Below the pieces are notes generated by a model, which saw only the letters and a list, made by a program, of their open reading frames with translations, ran no database searches and had not been told where the DNA came from. DNA of 5,069 bases, taken from contig JAFXEA010000285.1 in assembly GCA_017521065.1 (NCBI GenBank), positions 1 to 5,069 of the forward strand, written 5' to 3'. The DNA comes from Kiritimatiellia bacterium. Lineage in GTDB: Bacteria; Verrucomicrobiota; Kiritimatiellia; RFP12; UBA1067. The translations under genes and the position numbers were made by a program. Below are positions 1-4,841 of this stretch, one piece after another; within the stretch, counting starts at the first letter, position 1; every line of letters begins with the position of its first letter.

Positions 1-262
1 CTTTCCTGAGCAATGCAATATACACAACGTATGAGATCAACGCGACTGGAAACACAATCGGAGAACCTCCATGTCCAAACAATCCGGCGGCAAAGAACAG
101 CGGGCCAACAAACAAAGCAATTGTCGCCATGAAAGCATACACAGGCAAATCTTCCACTGCGAATGTTCCATTGTCAGCCATTATCAGCCGAGATATAAAT
201 GCCGATGCCCAGCACCAAGCCAACGCAATCAGGAAATTCCTAGACTTGCACATTTTCATCAT
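1..262 (-). CDS. small multi-pass membrane protein, 3' end outside window
   Basis: An open frame with no stop runs from ATG at 262-260 to the window edge, giving 87 visible residues. Three hydrophobic stretches can be seen at about residues 10-28, 40-62 and 66-84, separated by short polar turns (ADNG near 29-32, GHGGSP near 63-68), so this is a probable integral inner-membrane protein. I do not recognise a family and see no catalytic motif. The start is ambiguous: ATGs lie at 262, 259 and 253, behind the doubled Shine-Dalgarno-like run AAGGAAAGGA (263-272). ATG 262 sits 5 bases from the outer AAGGA and ATG 253 sits 9 bases from the inner one. It begins 29 bases after the RhuM-Doc stop on the same strand, so it is probably cotranscribed. 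Codons (many TTG, TTT, GCT) look less GC-rich than in the Ogt gene. The gene is real with fair confidence because frame, RBS, hydrophobic pattern and operon position agree. Confidence 0.7.
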   Translation of the reverse strand, partial: MMKMCKSRNFLIALAWCWASAFISRLIMADNGTFAVEDLPVYAFMATIALFVGPLFFAAGLFGHGGSPIVFPVALISYVVYIALLRK

Positions 263-266
263 TCCT

Positions 267-286
267 TTCCTTGTGTTCTTTGTGGC
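267..286. repeat. leader repeat copy 1 (TTGTGTTCTTTGTGGC)
   Basis: On the plus strand 271-286 matches 2164-2179 at 15 of 16 positions, and both are flanked by TTCC. On the minus strand each copy lies just before a gene's Shine-Dalgarno: here that of the small membrane protein. Confidence 0.5.
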
Positions 287-291
287 CAATA

Positions 292-1239
292 TTATGCCAG
301 AAACGTCATGACGAGGTTGACCATCATCTCCTTCTCTTGCGGCTTCGACTCCGCGATCATGACCGTCAGCGCGACAAGTGTGTGGTCGGCAATACGTTTG
401 GTACCGTCCTTGCGCAACAGCAAACGGTTGCGCTTGAGGAAGTAGAGGAAGAGTCCCGCCGCGATGCGCTTGTTGCCGTCCGAAAAGCCGTGATTCTTAG
501 TAACGAGATACAAGAGGTTCGCCGCCTTTTCCTGCGCGGAGGGATAGAGATCCTTGCCGCCGAACGACTGGTACACCGCGCCGAGGGCAGACTTGAAGGA
601 GCCGTCTTTCTCGTTGCCGAAAAGCGCGGAATCGGCGGAAAACTTCATACCGTCGATGAAACGGCGGCACTCCTCGTAGGTGAGTTTTACCGAGCGTCCC
701 TTTGTCTTGGGCTTGGCGATAGTCTGGTGATCGTAGCTGTCGAGAAGGTCGAGCGCAGAAGAGTAGGTCTTGACGACATCCAGCACCTGTTCCGTGTCAA
801 GGCTTGCCGATACGCGCTTCATAACATCCACGGCCATTCCGAGCTGCTTCAGGCGCTCTCGGTTTAGCGCATAGCCGCGCACGATATACTCCTTGAGCAC
901 CCGCGTCGCCCAGCGGCGAAACTCCACGCCGCGCTGCGAATGTACCCGATAACCAACAGAAATGATAACGTCGAGGTTGTACAAGTCCACTATCTGCGTC
1001 CGCGTCTTTCCTGGGATGGCACCGTGCGGAGTGACCTGTGCAAATTTTGCACAACTCACTTTGGGGTCGATTTCGCCCTCTTCTATTGCGTTTTGAATAT
1101 GACGCAATATCACTGTCCTATCCTTTTCAAACAGTTCTGCCATCTGCATGCGGGTGAGCCACACAGTCTCCTCGTTCAGCTGAACTGGCAAGGAGACCTT
1201 GCCGTCCTTCGCCTCGAAAAGCACAATTTCGTTTTTCAT
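292..1239 (-). CDS. RhuM family protein with C-terminal Doc/Fic-type domain
   Basis: A 315-residue protein. Residues about 15-130 match the RhuM ('virulence protein RhuM') N-terminal domain, with the ETVWLT..QMAELF start, the YNLDVIISVGYRV segment (87-99) and RGVEFRRWAT (103-112). Residues about 185-312 are a Doc-like Fic fold with the core motif HGFSDGNKRIAA at 250-261. The lysine in NKR is the Doc-type variant. Doc phosphorylates EF-Tu, whereas classical Fic proteins with GNGR usually AMPylate, so kinase-like activity is possible here but unproven. RhuM proteins are known from pathogenicity islands and restriction-modification loci; their biochemical role is poorly defined. The N-terminal domain may act as a built-in control or targeting module. 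The start ATG (1239-1237) overlaps the hydrolase TGA as ATGA, and AAAGGAG (1249-1255) lies 9 bases upstream, so translational coupling is likely. Length and both domains look complete, with a TAA stop at 292-294. No separate small antitoxin gene is adjacent. Confidence 0.93.
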   Translation of the reverse strand: MKNEIVLFEAKDGKVSLPVQLNEETVWLTRMQMAELFEKDRTVILRHIQNAIEEGEIDPKVSCAKFAQVTPHGAIPGKTRTQIVDLYNLDVIISVGYRVHSQRGVEFRRWATRVLKEYIVRGYALNRERLKQLGMAVDVMKRVSASLDTEQVLDVVKTYSSALDLLDSYDHQTIAKPKTKGRSVKLTYEECRRFIDGMKFSADSALFGNEKDGSFKSALGAVYQSFGGKDLYPSAQEKAANLLYLVTKNHGFSDGNKRIAAGLFLYFLKRNRLLLRKDGTKRIADHTLVALTVMIAESKPQEKEMMVNLVMTFLA

Positions 1240-2147
1240 TTCCGTTCGCTCCTTTCAGTTGCACGAGAACCTCCAAGACCTACCATATTCGTGCAAAAGG
1301 TTTCATGGTTACTCCTTTCGGTTATTGTTACGTTGGCAGGATTGGCGAGGCAATTGAGAGCAGGCATTTGGCTCTCCAAGAAGCCAGTCACTGTGGAGTG
1401 GTAAGCGTCAAGGCCCATTACGTCAATAAAGTCGTTGTGGTCTGCTCCTTCGACCGCGACAAACTGCTTTGGATCTTTGGCAAGGTCGAAAAGCTGTTTG
1501 CCGTGCAAGAACGGTATTATTGAGTCGGCGGTGCCGTGAATAGACAAAAGCGCGCAATTTATCCTATCAATGCGCTCAATGTTGGGGAATGGGTCGATAA
1601 TTAGAATCCGCCGACCTGTCATGATTCGCGGGGCGGAAAGATATGCCGCTTCAAGGATAAGTGCGCCGACTTTCTTAGTCGTCGCCAATTCAACGGCAGG
1701 GCCAGTACCAATCGAAAAACCGATGACGGCGATGTTCTCTGGCGCGAAGCCTCGCGTCTCCACAAGCCAGTCGTAGAGGCGGTGGACGTTGCGATAGCAT
1801 CCCGCCTCATCCGGCTTCCCGTCCGAAAGGCCGTATCCCGGATAATCCACCGCCGCCACGGTATAGCCGTCAAGCGCAAACATGTCGAAGAAATCGCTTG
1901 AACTGGTTATGTCCTCGGCATTGCCGTGGCAGTAGATTATGGCGGCTTTCCCTTTCTGCGGACCGCGAACCACCGCCGCTATCTTGACGCCGTTCGTTCC
2001 GATATCCACATAGCCGCGCAAGTCCGCGCCGTAGCCGTCCTTGACCGGATGGAACATAAGACTGTCAACGAACAGCCATGCCGCTACCTGCAGCAAAACA
2101 ACAAAGAGGATTGATATTCTCAACAACGACATGATCATCTGTTTCAT
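1236..2147 (-). CDS. membrane-anchored alpha/beta hydrolase (serine hydrolase)
   Basis: A 303-residue protein of the alpha/beta hydrolase superfamily, resembling the ABHD13/BEM46 and FrsA-like group (COG1073). Residues 7-29 form one N-terminal transmembrane anchor, followed by the FHP motif typical of that group, so the catalytic domain probably faces the periplasm. Visible catalytic parts are the oxyanion-loop HGN (74-76), nucleophile Ser145 in GFSIG, Asp208 in HGTAD and His237 in GADHND. The substrate is unknown; an ester, thioester or peptide bond is possible. I chose ATG 2147-2145 because GGAAG stands 7 bases upstream and the anchor follows at once. The longer frame to 2270 would add 41 residues translated from repeat-rich noncoding DNA. 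The usual fold ends near residue 257 (GFLES). The last 45 or so residues are a low-information tail that contains the next gene's RBS and overlaps its start codon, so they may be a read-on extension. Very likely in one transcript with the RhuM-Doc gene. Confidence 0.92.
   Translation of the reverse strand: MKQMIMSLLRISILFVVLLQVAAWLFVDSLMFHPVKDGYGADLRGYVDIGTNGVKIAAVVRGPQKGKAAIIYCHGNAEDITSSSDFFDMFALDGYTVAAVDYPGYGLSDGKPDEAGCYRNVHRLYDWLVETRGFAPENIAVIGFSIGTGPAVELATTKKVGALILEAAYLSAPRIMTGRRILIIDPFPNIERIDRINCALLSIHGTADSIIPFLHGKQLFDLAKDPKQFVAVEGADHNDFIDVMGLDAYHSTVTGFLESQMPALNCLANPANVTITERSNHETFCTNMVGLGGSRATERSERK
1249..1300 (-). promoter_or_regulatory. hairpin covering the RhuM-Doc ribosome binding site
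   Basis: On the minus strand TTGCACGA (1289-1296) pairs perfectly with TCGTGCAA (1259-1266) across a 22-base loop. CCTT (1297-1300) can extend the stem by pairing with AAGG (1251-1254) past a 4-base bulge. That AAGG is part of the RhuM-Doc Shine-Dalgarno AAAGGAG (1249-1255). The element lies inside the hydrolase 3' coding end, so ribosomes finishing the hydrolase would open it. The structure is seen; translational control is inference. Confidence 0.45.
1280..1306 (-). CDS. possible leader mini-ORF MKPFARIW
   Basis: ATG (1306-1304) is preceded by AAAGGAG (1312-1318) at 5 bases and opens an 8-codon frame ending in TAG (1280-1282). It lies in another frame inside the hydrolase tail and covers the 5' arm of the hairpin that hides the RhuM-Doc RBS. 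The sequence around both RBSs is similar (GAAAGGAG, then ATGAAA). It may be a leader peptide, a duplicated start region, or the old gene start left behind. There is no evidence that it is translated. Confidence 0.3.
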   Translation of the reverse strand: MKPFARIW

Positions 2148-2303
2148 TATCGCACTTCCTTCTTTGTGTTCTTTGCGGCTGAACCTCATTGGCAATTGAT
2201 ATTGGCATTGGCAACACTTCCACATCTTGACCGCCGTAGCCTTGGCGAAGGTGGTTGGCAACATTTCCAAAGTTCCCCAGCGTTCCCCAGCATTACAACA
2301 AAC
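2148..2303. repeat. repeat-rich noncoding gap between Fic and hydrolase genes
   Basis: This gap holds no gene I can support. It contains a tandem 10-mer GTTCCCCAGC (2272-2281 and 2282-2291) and a 14/15 direct repeat TTGGCAACA(C/T)TTCCA (2208-2222 and 2255-2269, offset 47). There are also three ATTGGCA units (2188-2194, 2201-2207, 2207-2213) and an imperfect hairpin (2229-2254) whose 12-base arms pair at 9 positions around AA/TT. No clear terminator for Fic or promoter for the hydrolase gene is seen. The texture resembles a dispersed intergenic repeat element. Confidence 0.5.
2156..2179. repeat. leader repeat copy 2 (TTGTGTTCTTTGCGGC)
   Basis: This is the second copy of the 16-mer (2164-2179), directly before the hydrolase RBS. 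Read on the minus strand both give GCC(A/G)CAAAGAACACAA followed by a purine-rich run and GGAA. The shared leader may be a regulatory element or part of a widespread CACAAAGAA-type intergenic repeat. Confidence 0.5.
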
Positions 2304-3350
2304 CTACGCCTTGATGTACTTTGTCCCTCGGCCGCCGCCAAGGCGGCGTATGACCCCCCCGCGCACCATCGCGCCAAGAACCGCCTCGACGGTCGTAGGA
2401 CTCACATCCGGAAGCATCGCGCAGATGTCGGACTTGCCAAGCGGCGTAAAGGAGTTCAGCACCGTTGACTCTATGCGCTTTTTCTTCGACACCTTTGCCG
2501 CAGCAACCGATCCGAAACGTCTGTCGAGTTCGTTGTAGCACTCGTAAAGTGTTGAAAGGAAATTCAGCATGAACGGAAAGTATCTCGGGCGCGATTCGTT
2601 CCATCCTGAGGACGACTCCTTCAACGCCTCATAGTATTCGGCCTTGCGTGCGTTGATGACCGCCTCGAACGACATGTACCTGCCCGCATCGAATCCGTTG
2701 CGGTAGAGAAGAAGCAATGCCAGCAGGCGGCTCAGCCGTCCGTTGCCGTCCTTGAACGGGTGTATGCAGAGGAAGTCAAGGATTACGCAGGGGATAAGCA
2801 GCAGTTTGTTGACAGCTGCATCGTCCCGCGCCTCCACATACGCTAGCACGAGCTGCCGCATGGCCTCCGGCGTATCCGCCGCGCTCGTCGGCTGGAAGCG
2901 GACAACGCGCCGTCCGTCAGGCATCCTTTCGGCGATTACGTTGTCATCCGTCTTGTATGCACCGTTCGCCCCCGGCTCGGCCAGTCGCATCATCTGCGCG
3001 TGAAGACCCCGTATGTCGCTTTCGCGGAAGTCATGCGCGGCAAAATTGACGTGTATCTCGTTCAGCGCATCGCGGTACCCGGCGATCTCGGCTTCCGTAT
3101 GGTTGAGCGGTGCGCTGCTGCCGCCAACAAGCGCACGGATTCGTTCATCTGTCGTAACGATTCCCTCAATTGCGTTGGATGCCTTCACCGATTCGATTTT
3201 CGCAATTGACTCCAGTCGCTGAAACGCTGCTTCGTTATCCTTTTGCCGTATGGAGGTCATCACCTTCAGCGCGGAAATGTTTGCGGCAAGCGTCACCAAC
3301 TGCGCAGGTAGCAAGTCGTCTTTAAGGAACGAGTAGTTAAAGATATGCAT
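2304..3350 (-). CDS. Fic family protein (AMP-transferase type) with C-terminal winged helix
   Basis: A 348-residue Fic protein. The N-terminal region carries the inhibitory-helix motif [S/T]xxxE[G/N] as S58-N-A-I-E62-G63, the class II arrangement in which the protein's own glutamate blocks ATP from binding productively. The Fic core motif HPFKDGNGRLSR (197-208) is complete, including catalytic His197, Asp201 and Arg205, so AMPylation of a protein hydroxyl group is the expected activity; the target is unknown. From about residue 290 to the end the sequence looks like a winged helix-turn-helix (LGKSDICAMLPDVSPTTVEAVLGAM, then a Gly-rich wing and TKYIKA). This is a common Fic architecture and could let the protein bind DNA. 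Start ATG 3350-3348 has only a purine-rich GAAGAAAGA upstream. A cluster of 11-mer operator-like repeats and a good promoter lie immediately upstream, making autoregulation plausible. It stops with TAG at 2304-2306 and is followed by a 156-base gap before the hydrolase gene. Family is certain; target and regulation are inferred. Confidence 0.95.
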   Translation of the reverse strand: MHIFNYSFLKDDLLPAQLVTLAANISALKVMTSIRQKDNEAAFQRLESIAKIESVKASNAIEGIVTTDERIRALVGGSSAPLNHTEAEIAGYRDALNEIHVNFAAHDFRESDIRGLHAQMMRLAEPGANGAYKTDDNVIAERMPDGRRVVRFQPTSAADTPEAMRQLVLAYVEARDDAAVNKLLLIPCVILDFLCIHPFKDGNGRLSRLLALLLLYRNGFDAGRYMSFEAVINARKAEYYEALKESSSGWNESRPRYFPFMLNFLSTLYECYNELDRRFGSVAAAKVSKKKRIESTVLNSFTPLGKSDICAMLPDVSPTTVEAVLGAMVRGGVIRRLGGGRGTKYIKA

Positions 3351-3352
3351 AT
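3343..3352. repeat. palindrome ATATGCATAT over the Fic start codon
   Basis: A perfect 10-bp palindrome includes the Fic ATG (3348-3350). It carries the ATATGCA half of the upstream 11-mer in both orientations, so it may be a further weak binding site of the same regulator. By length alone it could be chance in AT-rich DNA. Confidence 0.4.
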
Positions 3353-3372
3353 AAAGGTCTTTCTTCTTCGAT

Positions 3373-3451
3373 CATCTGCACATAGAATACCATTTTATAT
3401 GCAGATTCGCAACAGCAATCTGCATATATTTTCTCCAACTATATGCAGATT
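3373..3451. repeat. operator-like cluster of 11-bp repeats (ATATGCAGATT)
   Basis: Perfect copies lie at 3397-3407 (+), 3417-3427 (-) and 3441-3451 (+). A 9/11 copy lies at 3373-3383 (-). Orientation alternates and centre distances are 24, 20 and 24 bases. The first and second perfect copies form a 12-bp inverted repeat (3396-3407/3417-3428) with a 9-base spacer; the second and third form another (3417-3428/3440-3451) with an 11-base spacer. The sites overlap the candidate Fic promoter and probable transcription start. The regulator is not shown by the sequence; the Fic winged-helix C-terminus is the nearest candidate. Confidence 0.75.
3384..3412 (-). promoter_or_regulatory. candidate sigma70-type promoter for the Fic gene
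   Basis: On the minus strand, TTGCGA (3407-3412) and TATTCT (3384-3389) are 17 bases apart. Each matches the consensus at 4 of 6 positions, and TGG in front of the -10 box gives an extended -10. Transcription would start near 3377, leaving a leader of about 27 bases before the Fic ATG. One perfect ATATGCAGATT copy fills most of the spacer, so a bound repressor would cover the promoter. A second possible promoter is GTGGCA-18-TATAAT with its -10 at 3449-3454, which also overlaps a repeat copy. Confidence 0.55.
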
Positions 3452-3461
3452 ATAATCATCA

Positions 3462-3592
3462 TTACGAAGACGTGCCACTTTCCTTGAGCACGTCTGGCAA
3501 TGCCTCGCGCGGGCCGAGGAACTTGGGACTGCGGCGAAGAATCACATCGGCGACCGGCAGATGTTCCCGTGGCACAGGAATAGTATCTTCAT
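3462..3592 (-). pseudogene. low-molecular-weight protein tyrosine phosphatase remnant
   Basis: ATG at 3592-3590 opens MKILFLCHGNICRSPM, the N-terminus and complete P-loop of the family (Cys7-x5-Arg13-Ser14), then stops at TGA (3542-3544). The frame starting at 3545 reads on as VILRR...ALPDVLKESG to TAA at 3462-3464 with GC-rich third positions like a real gene. Adding one copy of GCCGATG would join the halves as CRSPMADVILRR, which resembles the usual CRSPxAExxLRR of this family. Even then the product would be 45 residues against roughly 140-160 normally, so a larger internal or 3' deletion is also present. It begins 17 bases after the ogt stop on the same strand, so it was probably the third gene of the repair operon. 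The residues after LRR are not recognisably phosphatase. No strong RBS is visible; a 16-residue peptide could still be made. Confidence 0.8.
3468..3495 (-). terminator. 8-bp hairpin at the end of the repair operon
   Basis: AGACGTGC (3468-3475) and GCACGTCT (3488-3495) form a perfect 8-bp stem with a 12-base loop, near the end of the phosphatase remnant. No clear U-run follows on the minus strand, so intrinsic termination is doubtful. It could slow read-through from ogt into the Fic control region or simply be a leftover of coding sequence. Confidence 0.3.
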
Positions 3593-3609
3593 CTTGTCAT
3601 CGGTGTCTT

Positions 3610-4833
3610 TCACTGTACAACCCCTCCGTGAAACTCATCCAACAATTTCGGCGCCTGCCGGGCGAGGTGCCACCGCACCAACGACTCGAGCCGGTCGTAT
3701 GGGAATTCCCCTTCTCTCATCCACTTAGCGAGAAACGCGCCGAGCCATGCGGCCTCGCCTGTGCCGCTTCCGAAGTCAGGATCGTCTTCAATCCAACGTT
3801 CGAACTTCTCCAGCAGATTCTTCTGCACCCTGGCGCTCTGCGACTTCCAACATGCGACAAAGAGCCCGTCTCTGCCGTCTTCGGGCACGATGTCAAGAAG
3901 TCGGCGGATCTGCGCGTCCGCGCCCTTCACCGATCCAAGATAGGAGAGAAGGAGTCCGTTGCTTCCATAGGAACTCCAATCCGTCTTAGCGATGATGCGT
4001 CCCATGCGAGCACGCACAAGTGTTCCTCTCTCCGCCAACAGACGCGCCAGCTGCAAGGCGAGGTCGAAGTGATAAAGAGAGCGGAAGTCGATGAAGCTTT
4101 CAAGCAGGAACTTGGCACCCTCGTCGTCAAGGTCGCCGAAGATGTAGGGCGCGTCCATCCCCCACTGCACAAGCGCGTCGAGGCTGATTGTCGAGGTGCC
4201 GCCGTCCCTGTAGCACTTGGGCCGACCGTAGCCGAGCGGCGCTGACGCCCTGCCGACAATCTGGACGCAGAGCCGCACAAGCCTTTCGTCCGGCTCGGAC
4301 TTCGCGTCCTTCGGCGCGGCAAGCCTCATGTCAAAGAAATCTGTGCCTTCATGCGCGAGGAGCGATACCTTGTTTCCCAACCCGCCGCCGTATCCTGTGA
4401 GACTGCCGTCCGCGCCGATGACGCGGTGGCACGGAATGATGATGCAGATCGGATTCCACCCAACCGCGCCGCCGACGGCCTGTGCCGAAACCCTGCCGCC
4501 GCGCTTTTTCGCAATCGCCTTCGCGATGTCGCCGTACGAGACCGTGGCCCCGTACGGAATCTTCAGCATCTCGTCAATGACCGCCCGGCGAAACGGCGTC
4601 AATCCCTCAATGCGATAGTTGGGCGTAAAGTCGGGATCATGCCCCGCAAAGTACACGTCAAGCCAACGACGCGTATCTCGGAACACTGGCGTCTCGTGCC
4701 TTTCGCACCCACGCGCCTCGTGCACATCATCGCGAGAATCCTCAAACCAAAGCCCAGTCAGCGCTTCGCCGTCCCCGCACATCACGAGATCGTCGAATCC
4801 TTCGGGCGTCTTGTATTTCCAACTGTATTCCAT
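3610..4833 (-). CDS. ogt: methylated-DNA-[protein]-cysteine S-methyltransferase fused to a novel C-terminal region
   Basis: A 407-residue protein. Residues about 1-170 form a full Ogt/MGMT domain that removes alkyl groups from O6-alkylguanine by irreversible transfer to its own cysteine. An N-terminal ribonuclease-H-like subdomain is followed by the DNA-binding part (PYGATVSYGDIA), the RVSAQAVGGAVGWNP helix and the active site IIPCHRVIG with acceptor Cys135 and PCHR at 134-137. The distal GYGGGLGNKVSLLAHEG is also intact. Typical Ogt proteins end here at 160-180 residues. This one continues for about 235 more residues, rich in predicted helix, which I cannot assign; see the finding. ATG 4833-4831 is preferred because AGGG (4840-4843) lies 6 bases upstream. 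ATGs at 4839 and 4866 are in frame, and the last would overlap the glycosylase gene. Only 8 bases separate this start from the glycosylase stop, and the RBS overlaps that stop codon, so the two repair genes form an operon. Stop TGA at 3610-3612. Confidence 0.93.
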   Translation of the reverse strand: MEYSWKYKTPEGFDDLVMCGDGEALTGLWFEDSRDDVHEARGCERHETPVFRDTRRWLDVYFAGHDPDFTPNYRIEGLTPFRRAVIDEMLKIPYGATVSYGDIAKAIAKKRGGRVSAQAVGGAVGWNPICIIIPCHRVIGADGSLTGYGGGLGNKVSLLAHEGTDFFDMRLAAPKDAKSEPDERLVRLCVQIVGRASAPLGYGRPKCYRDGGTSTISLDALVQWGMDAPYIFGDLDDEGAKFLLESFIDFRSLYHFDLALQLARLLAERGTLVRARMGRIIAKTDWSSYGSNGLLLSYLGSVKGADAQIRRLLDIVPEDGRDGLFVACWKSQSARVQKNLLEKFERWIEDDPDFGSGTGEAAWLGAFLAKWMREGEFPYDRLESLVRWHLARQAPKLLDEFHGGVVQ

Positions 4834-4841
4834 ATGCATCC

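Noticed and set aside
271..867. Plus-strand open frame of 198 codons opposite the RhuM-Doc gene
   Set aside because: It is antisense to conserved Doc domain codons, and its composition (runs of V, E, R, L) is that of a mirror frame.
2148..2270. Longer hydrolase start giving 41 extra residues
   Set aside because: The extra part translates the repeat-rich gap and lacks an RBS; ATG 2147 has GGAAG at 7 bases and leads straight into the membrane anchor.
2333..2348. Perfect inverted repeat CGCCGCC/GGCGGCG
   Set aside because: It has a 2-base loop and lies within Arg/Gly codons of the Fic winged-helix wing, so codon composition explains it.
3373..3451. Possible CRISPR array from repeated 11-mers
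   Set aside because: The units are too short, alternate in strand and have 9-13 base spacers; no cas genes are present. An operator cluster fits better.
3545..3592. TGA of the phosphatase remnant as recoded selenocysteine or read-through
   Set aside because: Reading on in the same frame gives no phosphatase-like sequence; the family-like continuation lies in another frame, so a frameshift is the better explanation.
3472..4245. Long plus-strand open frame (257 codons) opposite ogt
   Set aside because: It lies antisense to the clear Ogt gene, has no family motif and no convincing RBS; it is a shadow of GC-rich coding.
4832..4838. ATATGCA half-site at the ogt start, same as in the Fic operator cluster
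   Set aside because: It is only 7 bases and a single copy, and arises from the ATGCATATG start context; chance is likely.
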